Source: Neorhizobium alkalisoli (GTDB lineage Bacteria; Pseudomonadota; Alphaproteobacteria; Rhizobiales; Rhizobiaceae). Taken from it: DNA of 64,000 nucleotides. The position numbers and the translations under genes were made by a program. Every line of letters starts with the position of its first letter. The first letter of the stretch is position 1. The stretch is from positions 248,001 to 312,000 of the forward strand of contig NZ_VIWP01000002.1 of the NCBI RefSeq assembly GCF_007829835.1. The letters are read 5' to 3'. Under the pieces are notes generated by a model. It was not told where the DNA came from. It did not search any database and saw only the letters and a list, made by a program, of their open reading frames with translations. This document shows, one piece after another, positions 11,466-20,432 of the stretch.

Positions 11466-12596
11466 TCAGCGTGGCTTCTTGCCGAAGACTTTAATGTATT
11501 CGGCTTCGCCGCCCTTGGCGAGCGCCTTGGCCTGTTTGACCCAGTCGTCGCGATCGATGCGGCCCTTGAAATTCAGATAGCCATCGACCCATTCGCGCTC
11601 GGCCTTTTTCCAGCCGGCGATCTGGGCGTAGGTATGAATGCCGAGTTCATTAAGGATGCCGGCGATCTTCGGGCCGACGCCGGAGATCAGTTCCAGATTG
11701 TCCGGCGTTTCCGGCTTGTCGATGCCCTTCGGGCGGTTCTTGTCCTCAAGCGACGGCTTCTCGGTCTTCGCAGCGGCAGGCGCCTTGGCAGCCTTCGGCG
11801 CGCCTTCCATTTCGGTCGCCTTGGCATTCGCGGCAGCGGCAGCCGGTGCGGTTGCCGGGGTTTTCAGCTTCGGGTCGGTCTCGGGCGCCGTGTCCTTCGG
11901 ACGGGCGGCTTCCGCCGGCGGAACCGCGGCAGCAGGCTCGGCCGGAACTTCCGGCTGCGGCTCGAGATTCGTGCGGACCGGCTTGATGTCGTCGAGCAGG
12001 GTCAGCGCGCCGCCTTCGGGTGCGGAGAGATGGCGATCGATCTGCGGGCCGGGCTTGATCTCGCTGCCCTTGCCGGCTTCGAAAGCGTCGATGATTTCTT
12101 CCAGACGTTCCGGCGTCAGATCTTCATAGGCATCCTTGAAGATGATGACCATGGGAGCGTTGACGCAGGCGCCCTGACATTCGACTTCTTCCCAGGAAAG
12201 CGTGCCGTCGGCATTGAGCGCGAAGGGATCGTGATGGATCTTCTTCTGACAGACCTTCATCAGATCTTCCGAGCCGCGCAGCATGCAGGGCGTGGTGCCG
12301 CAGACCTGGATATGGGCGCGGGTGCCGACCGGCTTCAGCTGGAACTGGGTGTAGAAGGTCGCAACCTCGAGCACGCGGATATAGGCCATGCCGAGCTTGG
12401 CCGCGACATGCTCGATTGCGGCGCGCGTGACCCAGCCGTCCTGCTCCTGTGCCCGCATGAGCAATGGGATGACAGCGGACTGCTGCCGGCCTGCCGGGTA
12501 TTTCCTGATCGTTGCCTCTGCCCAGACGGTATTTTCCTCGTTAAAGGCGAAATTACCCGGCTGAAACTGGTCTTCGGCTAGTCGACGAACGGACAT
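11466..12596 (-). CDS. nuoE: NADH-quinone oxidoreductase subunit E with long C-terminal extension
   Basis: This 24 kDa-type subunit carries [2Fe-2S] cluster N1a. The thioredoxin-like core (residues about 1-200) has the cluster ligands in [12 protein letters not shown] and [13 protein letters not shown]. The protein is 376 residues, whereas the core alone is about 200. The extra part is an Ala/Pro/Lys-rich linker (about 210-315) followed by a 60-residue domain ([19 protein letters not shown] to [15 protein letters not shown]) that also occurs in the protein encoded at 9207-9866. The extension is typical of rhizobial NuoE. Confidence 0.94.
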   Translation of the reverse strand: MSVRRLAEDQFQPGNFAFNEENTVWAEATIRKYPAGRQQSAVIPLLMRAQEQDGWVTRAAIEHVAAKLGMAYIRVLEVATFYTQFQLKPVGTRAHIQVCGTTPCMLRGSEDLMKVCQKKIHHDPFALNADGTLSWEEVECQGACVNAPMVIIFKDAYEDLTPERLEEIIDAFEAGKGSEIKPGPQIDRHLSAPEGGALTLLDDIKPVRTNLEPQPEVPAEPAAAVPPAEAARPKDTAPETDPKLKTPATAPAAAAANAKATEMEGAPKAAKAPAAAKTEKPSLEDKNRPKGIDKPETPDNLELISGVGPKIAGILNELGIHTYAQIAGWKKAEREWVDGYLNFKGRIDRDDWVKQAKALAKGGEAEYIKVFGKKPR

Positions 12597-12612
12597 TCTT
12601 TTCCACGCCCTA

Positions 12613-12879
12613 TCAGTTTATCACACCACACCGCGATCTCGTGAGCGTCACGAATTCGCAGGCATAGGCGATCTTGTCTTTCTGCATGAACACAATGGTC
12701 TTGGTGCCGATCGGCACCGAGGTCTTGATTTCATACCCTTCGGAGAGCAGCTGGCTCATCGTCTTTGATCCGCCGCTTGCGGTCGAGCCGCCCTCGTCCG
12801 TCGCCTGCGCAAATGCGGCAGGCACGCTCAAAAGAGCCCCGGCGAAAACAGATACAACAAACGCAAGCAAACGCGGCAT
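12613..12879 (-). CDS. Small secreted protein between nuoD and nuoE
   Basis: This 88-residue protein starts with an ATG that shares one base with the nuoD stop (TGATG), a mark of translational coupling. Residues 1-24 are a clear signal peptide ([20 protein letters not shown] then AAFAQA). The mature part has two cysteines ([19 protein letters not shown]) that could form a disulfide. It has no known catalytic motif. The function is unknown; the coupling makes a complex I-linked role worth considering. Confidence 0.7.
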   Translation of the reverse strand: MPRLLAFVVSVFAGALLSVPAAFAQATDEGGSTASGGSKTMSQLLSEGYEIKTSVPIGTKTIVFMQKDKIAYACEFVTLTRSRCGVIN

Positions 12880-14069
12880 CAGCGATCCACCTCGCCGAAC
12901 ACGATATCCAGGGAGCCCAGAATGGCCGAGACGTCGGCCAGCTGGTATCCGCGACAGAGGAAATCCATCGCCTGGAGATGCGCATAACCCGGAGCCCGGA
13001 TCTTGCAGCGATACGGCTTGTTGGAGCCATCCGCCACGAGGAACACGCCGAACTCGCCCTTCGGCGCCTCGACCGCGGCGTAAACTTCGCCGGCCGGAAC
13101 GTGGTAGCCTTCGGTATAGAGCTTGAAATGGTGGATCAGCGCTTCCATCGAACGCTTCATCTCGCCACGCTTCGGCGGAACGACCTTGCCGTCCGTCGAG
13201 GAATAAGGGCCGGTCTTGGCGTCGCCCAGCAGGCGGTTGACGCACTGCTTCATGATCTTGCAGCTCTCGCGCATCTCGATCATGCGGATCAGGTAACGGT
13301 CGTAGCAATCGCCGTTCTTGCCGATCGGGATGTCGAAATCGAGCTCGCTGTAGCACTCATAAGGCTGCGACTTGCGCAGATCCCATGCAGCACCCGAACC
13401 ACGCACCATGACGCCTGAGAAACCCCAGGCCCAGGCATCTTCCAGCTTGACGATGCCGATATCGACATTGCGCTGCTTGAAAATGCGGTTGCCGGTCAGG
13501 AGATCGTCGATATCGTCGAGCTTCTTCGGGAATTCATCGCACCACTTGCCGATATCCTCGACCAGTTCCGGCGGCAGGTCCTGGTGGACGCCACCCGGAC
13601 GGAAATAGGCAGCGTGCATGCGCGCGCCGCAGGCACGCTCATAAAACACCATCAGCTTTTCGCGCTCTTCGAAACCCCAGAGCGGCGGCGTCAGGGCGCC
13701 AACGTCCATGGCCTGCGTCGTGACGTTCAGGAGATGCGACAGGATACGGCCGATTTCGGAATAGAGAACGCGGATCAGCTGGCCACGGATCGGGATCTGG
13801 ATGTCCAGAAGCTTTTCGACCGCCATGGCATAGGCATGTTCCTGGTTCATCGGCGCGACGTAGTCGAGACGGTCGAAATAGGGAACGGCCTGGAGATAGG
13901 TCTTCGTCTCGATCAGCTTTTCGGTGCCGCGATGCAGAAGGCCGATATGCGGATCGACCCGCTCGACGATCTCGCCGTCCAGCTCCAGCACGAGACGCAG
14001 AACGCCGTGCGCCGCAGGATGCTGCGGTCCGAAATTGATGTTGAAGTTCCGGACGTTGTGTTCCGTCAT
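12879..14069 (-). CDS. nuoD: NADH-quinone oxidoreductase subunit D
   Basis: This 396-residue 49 kDa-type subunit forms the quinone pocket with NuoB and is related to NiFe-hydrogenase large subunits but without the metal Cys. It begins [22 protein letters not shown], including the His-containing loop of the quinone site. It ends [15 protein letters not shown], the family C-terminus. GGAG lies 8 nt before the ATG. NuoC is a separate gene here, unlike the NuoCD fusion of enterics. The gap to nuoC is unusually long at 344 nt. Confidence 0.97.
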   Translation of the reverse strand: MTEHNVRNFNINFGPQHPAAHGVLRLVLELDGEIVERVDPHIGLLHRGTEKLIETKTYLQAVPYFDRLDYVAPMNQEHAYAMAVEKLLDIQIPIRGQLIRVLYSEIGRILSHLLNVTTQAMDVGALTPPLWGFEEREKLMVFYERACGARMHAAYFRPGGVHQDLPPELVEDIGKWCDEFPKKLDDIDDLLTGNRIFKQRNVDIGIVKLEDAWAWGFSGVMVRGSGAAWDLRKSQPYECYSELDFDIPIGKNGDCYDRYLIRMIEMRESCKIMKQCVNRLLGDAKTGPYSSTDGKVVPPKRGEMKRSMEALIHHFKLYTEGYHVPAGEVYAAVEAPKGEFGVFLVADGSNKPYRCKIRAPGYAHLQAMDFLCRGYQLADVSAILGSLDIVFGEVDR

Positions 14070-14070
14070 T

Positions 14071-14226
14071 TCAGCGCTCCGCGCTTGTCAAGAATGGGCA
14101 AAGCCCGACTACATGCTTCATCGTCATTTCATTCATTCCCGAAACAGGCTGGCCGCAAACAGGTTGCCCCGAAACAGACCGACCCAGGCAGGCGAGAGAA
14201 ACAGGCGCTGCATTTGCGATAGACAT
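14071..14226 (-). CDS. Possible 51-residue small ORF upstream of and coupled to nuoD
   Basis: An ATG at 14226 is preceded by a purine-rich GGGAGGAGGGG about 9 nt away. The frame runs 51 codons to a TGA that lies one base before the nuoD ATG (TGAAATG). The peptide has three Cys and a small repeat ([14 protein letters not shown]), with CCTGTTT recurring in the DNA. I recognise no family. The good Shine-Dalgarno-like stretch and the tight junction with nuoD argue for translation. The short length and odd composition argue for caution. It could equally be an untranslated leader. Confidence 0.3.
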   Translation of the reverse strand: MSIANAAPVSLACLGRSVSGQPVCGQPVSGMNEMTMKHVVGLCPFLTSAER

Positions 14227-14324
14227 ATACGACAACCCCTCCTCCCTTCCTTGATCTCGCTCCCATTCCGCCTCAGCTCCCCCGACATTCTGTGTACAAA
14301 ATGTCGCATTGACCCGAAATGGAG

Positions 14325-14338
14325 TTGATCGATATCAA
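14325..14338 (-). promoter_or_regulatory. FNR/FixK-type box in the nuoC-nuoD gap
   Basis: TTGAT-CGAT-ATCAA is a perfect match to the FNR/FixK palindrome TTGAT-N4-ATCAA. If it activates from -41.5 on the minus strand, transcription would start near 14290, ahead of the possible small ORF and nuoD. The 344 nt gap is the largest inside the nuo operon, which fits an internal promoter. The site is seen; its function is inferred. Confidence 0.5.
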
Positions 14339-14413
14339 GTGACACTCAAAAATGCCCTGCCCGCCTAACTCCCTGCAACTTCAACAACTTACTGCATGCG
14401 GTTGAGATCAAAT

Positions 14414-15016
14414 TCAGCTTTTGGCCTTCTCGTCTCCGGGCAGAACGTAATCCGTACCCTCCCAAGGCGACAAGAAGTCGAAATTGCGGAATTCCTGACG
14501 CAGTTCAACGGGTTCGTAGACGACTCGCTTGACGCTGTCATCATAGCGAACCTCGACAAAACCAGTGGTCGGAAAGTCCTTGCGCAGCGGATGCCCTTCG
14601 AAACCATAGTCCGTCAGAATACGGCGCAGATCCGGGTGGCCGGTGAACAGGATGCCGTAGAGATCCCAGGCTTCGCGTTCGAACCAGTCGACACCGGGAT
14701 AGACGGAGCAGGCGGACGGAACGGGCTCTTCCTCGGCGGTCGCGACCTTGACGCGGATGCGGACATTCTGCTTCGGCGACAGGAGATGGTAGACGACATC
14801 GAAACGCTTTGCGCGCGCCGGATAGTCGACACCACAAATGTCGATGAAGCTGACAAAACCGCATTTCGGATCGTCACGCAGGAACGTCAGAAGCTCGACG
14901 ATGCTGTCACCATTGGAGACGAGCGTCAGCTCGCCATAGGCGATAACGGCATCTTCCACGAGGGCGGAACGCGCCTCGCGGATATAGGTGGAAAGCTCGG
15001 TAAGGGCTTCGGTCAT
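14414..15016 (-). CDS. nuoC: NADH-quinone oxidoreductase subunit C
   Basis: This 200-residue 30 kDa-type subunit of the connecting arm contacts NuoD and NuoB. The diagnostic motif is [20 protein letters not shown] near residue 115, followed by [19 protein letters not shown]. Start and length match the family. It follows nuoB by 18 nt. The 3' side opens onto the long gap before nuoD, where no clear intrinsic terminator is visible. Confidence 0.97.
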   Translation of the reverse strand: MTEALTELSTYIREARSALVEDAVIAYGELTLVSNGDSIVELLTFLRDDPKCGFVSFIDICGVDYPARAKRFDVVYHLLSPKQNVRIRVKVATAEEEPVPSACSVYPGVDWFEREAWDLYGILFTGHPDLRRILTDYGFEGHPLRKDFPTTGFVEVRYDDSVKRVVYEPVELRQEFRNFDFLSPWEGTDYVLPGDEKAKS

Positions 15017-15034
15017 GATATCCTCCTCCAGCCC

Positions 15035-15616
15035 TCAGCGTTCGATCGTACCGGTGCGCCGGATCTTCTTCTGCAGCAGAAGCACGCCGTAAAGCAGCGC
15101 CTCTGCCGTGGGGGGACAGCCCGGCACGTAGATATCGATCGGCACGACGCGGTCGCAACCGCGCACAACCGAGTAGGAATAGTGGTAATAGCCACCGCCA
15201 TTGGCACAGGAGCCCATGGAAATGACGTAACGCGGCTCCGGCATCTGGTCGTAGACCTTGCGGAGCGCAGGCGCCATCTTGTTGGTCAGCGTGCCGGCGA
15301 CGATCATCACGTCCGACTGGCGCGGCGAGGCGCGCGGCGCAAAACCGAAACGCTCGACGTCGTAACGCGGCATAGACAGCTGCATCATTTCCACGGCGCA
15401 GCAGGCGAGACCGAACGTCATCCACATCAGCGAGCCGGTACGGGCCCAGTTGATCAGCTCGTCCGTCGAGGTGACGAGAAAACCCTTGTCGGCGAGCTCA
15501 TTGTTGATCTCGCCGAAGAACGCATCATCGCTGCCGACCGGCTTGCCGGTATTGGGATCGATGATCCCCTTGGCCTGTGGCGCGACGAGAGTGCTGCCGC
15601 TATCGACTACTCCCAT
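15035..15616 (-). CDS. nuoB: NADH-quinone oxidoreductase subunit B (cluster N2)
   Basis: This 193-residue subunit carries cluster N2, the last iron-sulfur centre before quinone. Tandem cysteine ligands are in [12 protein letters not shown], with the others in [14 protein letters not shown] and [14 protein letters not shown]. The start is MGVVDSGS at 15616, since AAAGGAGC lies 7 nt upstream inside the nuoA coding end. The ten-base overlap with nuoA supports coupling. An in-frame ATG at 15637 is upstream of that ribosome-binding site and rejected. Confidence 0.96.
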   Translation of the reverse strand: MGVVDSGSTLVAPQAKGIIDPNTGKPVGSDDAFFGEINNELADKGFLVTSTDELINWARTGSLMWMTFGLACCAVEMMQLSMPRYDVERFGFAPRASPRQSDVMIVAGTLTNKMAPALRKVYDQMPEPRYVISMGSCANGGGYYHYSYSVVRGCDRVVPIDIYVPGCPPTAEALLYGVLLLQKKIRRTGTIER

Positions 15617-15972
15617 TCCAGCGCTCCTTTCTTCCATTCATAGATAAAGCCAACGGTGAGAACACCGAGGAAGACCATCATCGACCAGAAGCCGAACCAG
15701 CCGAGGTCACCGAAGGATACGGCCCAGGGGAACAGGAAGGCGACTTCCAGGTCGAAGATGATAAAGAGAATAGACACGAGATAGAAGCGGATGTCGAACT
15801 TCATGCGGGCGTCATCGAAGGCGTTGAAGCCGCACTCGTAAGCCGAGAGCTTTTCGGAGTCCGGCGCCTTGTAGGCCACTGCGAAGGGTGCGACGAGAAG
15901 TGCAATTCCGATCACCATGGCAATTGCTATAAAGATCGCAATCGGGACATAGGATGCGAGGAGGTCACTCAT
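15607..15972 (-). CDS. nuoA: NADH-quinone oxidoreductase subunit A
   Basis: This 121-residue membrane subunit has three helices. Diagnostic segments are [20 protein letters not shown] and [24 protein letters not shown] helices with the Asp/Glu of the quinone-linked proton path. The start is MSDLLASYV at 15972; the frame extends upstream but loses family similarity. It is the first gene of the nuo operon, with a promoter candidate at 16058-16086. Confidence 0.96.
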   Translation of the reverse strand: MSDLLASYVPIAIFIAIAMVIGIALLVAPFAVAYKAPDSEKLSAYECGFNAFDDARMKFDIRFYLVSILFIIFDLEVAFLFPWAVSFGDLGWFGFWSMMVFLGVLTVGFIYEWKKGALEWE

Positions 15973-16057
15973 TGTATTCGATCCCTGCTTGCCAGAAGCG
16001 CCGGGCGGCGCTTTGGAATCAATGCGCGGCAAGCGAACGTGCATTGCAACACGCCGT

Positions 16058-16086
16058 GACTAGCGCAGCCGACGCCCCCGTGCAAG
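16058..16086 (-). promoter_or_regulatory. Candidate promoter of the nuo operon
   Basis: On the minus strand CTTGCA (16081-16086) and CTAGTC (16058-16063) are separated by 17 nt. This resembles the rhizobial housekeeping consensus CTTGAC-N17-CTATAT. Initiation near 16051 would leave a leader of about 80 nt before nuoA. The rest of the gap from 15973 to 16323 holds no gene that I can support. Confidence 0.4.
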
Positions 16087-16323
16087 CCCCTTGCCCCCTG
16101 CAACCAACGCCAAAATTCGACACAATTCTGCGACGATTGGGGCCGGAACGGGAGGCGCATTCCCACTCCCCTTGGATAGCAGGCGATCCAGCATGGAACA
16201 CCGCGCAAACGGGGCTCGGGGACAATATTTTGCACCCTGAAAAAACTGTCGGATTTTTTTCGAAAAAGACGAACGACAACCCCGGAGGGGAAGCGAAAAA
16301 GCGGAGGAATTGGAGAAGGGAAA

Positions 16324-16400
16324 TGGCGCGAGTGACGGGGCTCGAACCCGCGACCTCCGGCGTGACAGGCCGGCACTCTAACCGACTGAGCTACACCCGC
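16324..16400 (-). tRNA. tRNA-Asp (anticodon GTC), copy 1
   Basis: This 77 nt cloverleaf has the acceptor stem GCGGGTG paired with CACTCGC, a D-arm, the anticodon loop CTGTCAC with GTC, the T-arm GGTTCGAGCCC, and an encoded CCA end at 16324-16326. It is identical over its whole length to the copy at 16467-16543 and lies downstream of it, so it is probably on the same transcript. Confidence 0.97.
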
Positions 16401-16466
16401 GCATAATTTCCGCCTTGCGGCAGAGCCTTTCGCGTTTCCGCTAAGGCAGAGTTTCGAGGCGTTTGA

Positions 16467-16543
16467 TGGCGCGAGTGACGGGGCTCGAACCCGCGACCTC
16501 CGGCGTGACAGGCCGGCACTCTAACCGACTGAGCTACACCCGC
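16467..16543 (-). tRNA. tRNA-Asp (anticodon GTC), copy 2
   Basis: This is a second, sequence-identical tRNA-Asp of 77 nt with encoded CCA (16467-16469). Only 66 nt separate it from copy 1, a tandem duplication that raises gene dosage. It is the promoter-proximal copy; a promoter is visible at 16605-16633. Confidence 0.97.
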
Positions 16544-16604
16544 ATCATCAACAAGGGATCAGATCCCTCCGTCTTGCGGCCTCGACCGCTTGACTGTGAG
16601 CGGC

Positions 16605-16633
16605 TAACTAAGTGGTTCATGTTCGGGTGTCAA
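16605..16633 (-). promoter_or_regulatory. Promoter of the tandem tRNA-Asp genes
   Basis: A consensus -35 TTGACA (16628-16633) is followed 17 nt later by TAGTTA (16605-16610) on the minus strand. The expected start near 16598 lies about 55 nt before the first tRNA-Asp. Confidence 0.6.
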
Positions 16634-16807
16634 GCGCGTTTCAAGACAAAAGAATGACGCTTCCAATCTTTCTTCTCCCCTCCCCCATCGTCTGTGGGTT
16701 TCGCCATTTTTTTCAAAAAAACATCATGAAAGCTCTTGCGGTTTTCCGCCGACCCGCATAGATCACAGCCACCGACGCGGCGGCCTCAACGGCCCATCAC
16801 CGCGGAA

Positions 16808-16883
16808 GGGCGATTAGCTCAGTTGGTAGAGCGCCTCGTTTACACCGAGGATGTCGGGAGTTCGAGTCTCTCATCGCCCACCA
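16808..16883 (+). tRNA. tRNA-Val (anticodon TAC)
   Basis: This 76 nt cloverleaf has the acceptor GGGCGAT paired with ATCGCCC, the D-loop region AGCTCAGTTGGTAGAGC, the anticodon loop TTTACAC with TAC, the T-loop TTCGAGT, and an encoded CCA at 16881-16883. It is on the opposite strand from the two tRNA-Asp genes. Confidence 0.97.
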
Positions 16884-16970
16884 TTTTCTCTCCGAAAATC
16901 AAAACACAACTGCAAAACGGCTTCAGCGCGTTTTCGCCTTCAAAAGCCGCCAAACGGCTTTATTTCCCCG

Positions 16971-17891
16971 TCACAGCAGAAAATAGTCCTTCGTGACATC
17001 GTGCTGGCCCTGCAGCCGAATCCACAGATCCGTATAACCGTCACCATCCGTATCGGCGGCGATCGCCGTGCCGGTGGCGAACTTGTGGAAACGCAGCTCG
17101 CCCGCCTCGCCGGAAAAGCGGTCTGTTCCGATAAAATGGAAATCCTGGCGGCCGGCCTTGCCGATGTCGGCATCCATAAAGCGCAGATCGATCTTGTCGT
17201 GTTCCTTGAGGCTGAAATCCTGGATCGTCTGCCATTCGACGGAAACCGATTCGATGGCCGACTTGAACACGAACAGGTCGGCGCCTGCGCCGCCATAAAG
17301 ATCGTCCTGGCCGCCACCGCCGTAAAGCATGTCCTTGCCATCACCGCCGCGCAATGTGTCGTCATCAGCGCCGCCGTAAAGCTTGTCGTTACCGCCGCCG
17401 CCAACAAGGATATCGTTGCCTTCCCTGCCGTAGAAAACCTCGTTGCGGCCATTGCCATAGATCTCGTCGACACCTGATGTGCCCGAGAAGGTCGCAGGAA
17501 TGGCCGGGGCGCGGGAGACCTCCTTGACGTCCCGCACACCGAGGACGATGTCGAGATCACTGCCGTTACCCGCGCTGTCGATCGCGTGGACCGTCAGCTT
17601 GTAATAGGCATGATAGCCATCGGCATCGTAGTCGAAGGTCCGTGATGCACGGATCTGGCTGCCGGACAGATAAAAATCCTCCCTGCCGCCTTCCTCGCTC
17701 ACCACCGTTGCGACGTCTGTCAGGGGATCGGTGGAATAACGCACCAGCGTCTGATCGACAATCATCAGGGATACGGCGTCACCTTCCGGATCATCGACAT
17801 GCAGCGCCGCCCAGAGAGAACCGGCCGCCCGGCCTTCGAGATTCAGCCCGCTATAGGCAATCGTCATCGTTGGAGCTTCGTTGACAGCCAT
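16971..17891 (-). CDS. RTX-type calcium-binding secreted protein
   Basis: This 306-residue protein starts behind a good GGAGG. It has no N-terminal signal peptide, as is usual for type I secretion substrates. Residues about 1-130 look like a cadherin/Ig-like beta domain. Residues about 140-210 carry nonapeptide calcium repeats of the GGxGxDxLY type, for example YGREGNDILVGGGGNDKLYG and RGGDGKDMLYGGGGQDDLYG. The last 90 residues resemble the C-terminal secretion region of serralysin-like proteins. No enzymatic domain is seen. No type I exporter is in this window. A surface or matrix role is inferred from the adjoining polysaccharide genes. Confidence 0.8.
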   Translation of the reverse strand: MAVNEAPTMTIAYSGLNLEGRAAGSLWAALHVDDPEGDAVSLMIVDQTLVRYSTDPLTDVATVVSEEGGREDFYLSGSQIRASRTFDYDADGYHAYYKLTVHAIDSAGNGSDLDIVLGVRDVKEVSRAPAIPATFSGTSGVDEIYGNGRNEVFYGREGNDILVGGGGNDKLYGGADDDTLRGGDGKDMLYGGGGQDDLYGGAGADLFVFKSAIESVSVEWQTIQDFSLKEHDKIDLRFMDADIGKAGRQDFHFIGTDRFSGEAGELRFHKFATGTAIAADTDGDGYTDLWIRLQGQHDVTKDYFLL

Positions 17892-17968
17892 GACTTGTCC
17901 TCCCGTCGACCGTCAGGACATTCTGACCATGGACAGGAAGGCTGGCAAGAGATGCACGCGGGTTCGGC

Positions 17969-18940
17969 TTAAGCCGCACTCTCCCGGCTGCGTTCCGTGA
18001 ACTCGCCCTTGAGAAAGGCCGCATAGGCATTCGCCACGCCATCCCTCAACGCGATGGACGGCTTCCAGCCGAGCGCACGCAGCTTTTCGGCGCTCATCAG
18101 CTTGCGTGGCGTACCATCGGGCTTGGAGAGATCGTGGGCGATACTGCCCTTGAAACCGACGACATCGCAGACGAGCTGCGTCAGCTCCAGGATCGTGACG
18201 TCCTCGCCGGAGCCGACATTGACATGGGTTTCGGCGGAATAATTCTTCATCAGATGGACGCAGGCATCGGCGCAATCGTCGACATGCAGGAATTCGCGGC
18301 GCGGTGTGCCCGTGCCCCAGACGGTGATTTCCGCCTGGCCGTTCACCTTGGCCTCATGCGCCTTGCGAATCAGGGCCGGCATGACATGGCTCGATTTCAG
18401 ATCGAAATTATCGCCGGGGCCATAGAGATTGGTCGGCATGGCCGAGATAAAATCGGTGCCGTGCTGGCGGCGAAAGGCCTGGCAGAGTTTGATGCCGGCA
18501 ATCTTGGCGATCGCATACCATTCGTTGGTTGGCTCCAGCGAACCGGTCAGAAGCGATTCCTCGACGATCGGCTGTTCGGCGAATTTCGGGTAAATGCAGG
18601 ACGAGCCGAGGAACATCAGCTTTTCTACGCCAGCCTTGTGGGCAGCGTTGATGATGTTGGCTTCGAGAATCATGTTCTCGTAGAGAAAGTCGGCCGGATA
18701 GGTGTCGTTCGCCAGAATGCCACCGACCTTGGCGGCAGCAAGAAAGACCGCATCCGGCCTGTTCTTCTCCATCCAGGATTCGACATCGGACTGACGGGTC
18801 AGATCGAGCTCGGCGCGCGTCGCGGTCAGGACCGTGCAATCTTCCGAGGCGAGACGGCGGGTAATGGCTGCCCCCACCATGCCGCGATGACCCGCGACAT
18901 AGACTTTCTTTCCCGACAGGTCGTAAAGCGCCTCAGGCAT
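17969..18940 (-). CDS. fcl: GDP-L-fucose synthase
   Basis: This 323-residue extended SDR makes GDP-L-fucose from GDP-4-keto-6-deoxymannose by epimerisation and NADPH reduction. The nucleotide motif is [14 protein letters not shown] at residues 12-25. The catalytic Tyr-x3-Lys is in [20 protein letters not shown], and the family marks [15 protein letters not shown] and [15 protein letters not shown] are present. It overlaps the end of gmd by 8 bases, so the two are one transcription unit. The rhizobial homologue is called nolK when it serves Nod-factor fucosylation; nothing here ties it to nod genes. Confidence 0.95.
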   Translation of the reverse strand: MPEALYDLSGKKVYVAGHRGMVGAAITRRLASEDCTVLTATRAELDLTRQSDVESWMEKNRPDAVFLAAAKVGGILANDTYPADFLYENMILEANIINAAHKAGVEKLMFLGSSCIYPKFAEQPIVEESLLTGSLEPTNEWYAIAKIAGIKLCQAFRRQHGTDFISAMPTNLYGPGDNFDLKSSHVMPALIRKAHEAKVNGQAEITVWGTGTPRREFLHVDDCADACVHLMKNYSAETHVNVGSGEDVTILELTQLVCDVVGFKGSIAHDLSKPDGTPRKLMSAEKLRALGWKPSIALRDGVANAYAAFLKGEFTERSRESAA

Positions 18941-20063
18941 GCGGCAGGCCCTTGTTGCCGCCGGACAGCGGCACGTTGCGGGCCATGATCTTCAAATCTT
19001 CTCGCACCATTTCGGCGACGAGCTGATCGAGCTTGGTTTCATGGGTCCAGCCGAGCTTTTCCAGCGCCTTGGCCGGATTACCGATCAGGAGATCGACCTC
19101 GGTCGGGCGGAAATAACGCGGGTCGATTTCGACGACGCATTGGCCGGAGGTCGAATCATAACCCTTCTCGTCGACGCCCTCGCCCTTCCATTCGATCGGC
19201 ATGCCGACCTTGGCGAAGGATTTTTCGACGAAGGAGCGCACGGTATGGGTCTCGCCCGTTGCCAGAACGTAATCGTCGGGCTGATCCTGCTGCAGCATCA
19301 GCCACATGCCGCGCACATATTCGCGGGCATGGCCCCAGTCGCGCTTGGCATCGAGGTTGCCGAGATAAAGCCGATCCTGCAGGCCGAGATGGATGGCGGC
19401 CGCCGCGCGGGTGATCTTTCGGGTGACGAAGGTTTCGCCGCGGATCGGGCTTTCGTGGTTGAACAGGATGCCGTTCGAGGCATGCATGCCATAGGCCTCG
19501 CGATAGTTCACGACGATCCAGTAGGCATAGAGTTTTGCCACCGCATAGGGCGAACGCGGATAAAACGGTGTCGTTTCGCTCTGCGGCGTCTCGCGCACCT
19601 TGCCGTAAAGTTCGGAGGTGGACGCCTGGTAAAAGCGGGTCTTCTCCACGAGGCCGAGAAGGCGGATCGCTTCCAGCAGGCGCAGCGTGCCGGTGCCGTC
19701 GGCATTGGCCGTGTATTCCGGCGTCTCGAAGGAAACCTGGACGTGGCTCTGGGCGGCGAGATTGTAGATCTCGTCCGGCTGGGTTTCCTGCACGACACGA
19801 ATGAGGTTGGTCGAATCGGTCATGTCGCCGAAATGCAGGATGAAGCGCGGATGATCGATATGCGGATCCTCGTAGAGGTGCTCGATCCGGTTCGTGTTGA
19901 ACGACGACGAGCGGCGCTTGATACCGTGGACCGTATAGCCCTTTTCGAGCAGCAGTTCCGCCAGATAGGCACCGTCCTGGCCGGTCACGCCGGTGATCAG
20001 GGCTGTCTTGCCGCTGTTCTTGTCGCCGCCCTTGCCGATACCCTTGGCACTCGCTGTCATCAT
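18933..20063 (-). CDS. gmd: GDP-mannose 4,6-dehydratase
   Basis: This 376-residue extended SDR converts GDP-mannose to GDP-4-keto-6-deoxymannose, the first step to GDP-fucose. It shows [19 protein letters not shown], the Rossmann motif, and [19 protein letters not shown]. The catalytic Tyr-x3-Lys lies in [11 protein letters not shown], and [13 protein letters not shown] is also typical. Residues 1-19 are a short Lys/Gly-rich leader. A GGGGG-type ribosome-binding site precedes the tandem ATGs at 20063/20060. With fcl it forms a two-gene GDP-fucose operon, probably for surface polysaccharide. Confidence 0.96.
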   Translation of the reverse strand: MMTASAKGIGKGGDKNSGKTALITGVTGQDGAYLAELLLEKGYTVHGIKRRSSSFNTNRIEHLYEDPHIDHPRFILHFGDMTDSTNLIRVVQETQPDEIYNLAAQSHVQVSFETPEYTANADGTGTLRLLEAIRLLGLVEKTRFYQASTSELYGKVRETPQSETTPFYPRSPYAVAKLYAYWIVVNYREAYGMHASNGILFNHESPIRGETFVTRKITRAAAAIHLGLQDRLYLGNLDAKRDWGHAREYVRGMWLMLQQDQPDDYVLATGETHTVRSFVEKSFAKVGMPIEWKGEGVDEKGYDSTSGQCVVEIDPRYFRPTEVDLLIGNPAKALEKLGWTHETKLDQLVAEMVREDLKIMARNVPLSGGNKGLPHA

Positions 20064-20432
20064 TTCCCCCTAAGGAACCATTTGCCGCATGTAAGACGCC
20101 GTATAGAGCGCCGCAATCTTGCGGGAATCTTATCAAAGGCGCGAAGGGCGGGAAACAGCAGCCGGTGATTATGGGCCGATCGCCTCTATTTTGGCGGAAA
20201 GGCCATGTTTATCAGCTATTCTCCTGCCTATCCGGCGATAAGCATGGCGGAAAAATACCAAGCCGGTCGGCGCAGTTTCGGGACGAGGCCGGAGGCAGAC
20301 ACTGGCGCGATTCGCTTTCGCTTGATGGTGCGGCGCACCATTTGGCGCAGCCTCTTGTTAAGCTTCCGTTAGGCAACCATTTCCCATTGTCATATCTCAC
20401 TTGAAATTTTCGCCACACAGCGATCGGAAAAC
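20064..20432 (+). other. Divergent intergenic region between gmd and a phosphatase gene
   Basis: This 369 nt stretch separates two divergent genes, so it should hold promoters for both. I see no RNA gene, no convincing ORF and no strong consensus promoter. The right half, near 20340-20400, is more AT-rich and is the likelier promoter region for the phosphatase. Confidence 0.4.

Noticed and set aside
16261..16323. Intrinsic terminator downstream of the tRNA-Asp genes
   Set aside because: CCCC/GGGG arms near 16281-16291 are only four bases with no clean T-run directly after, so the call is too weak.
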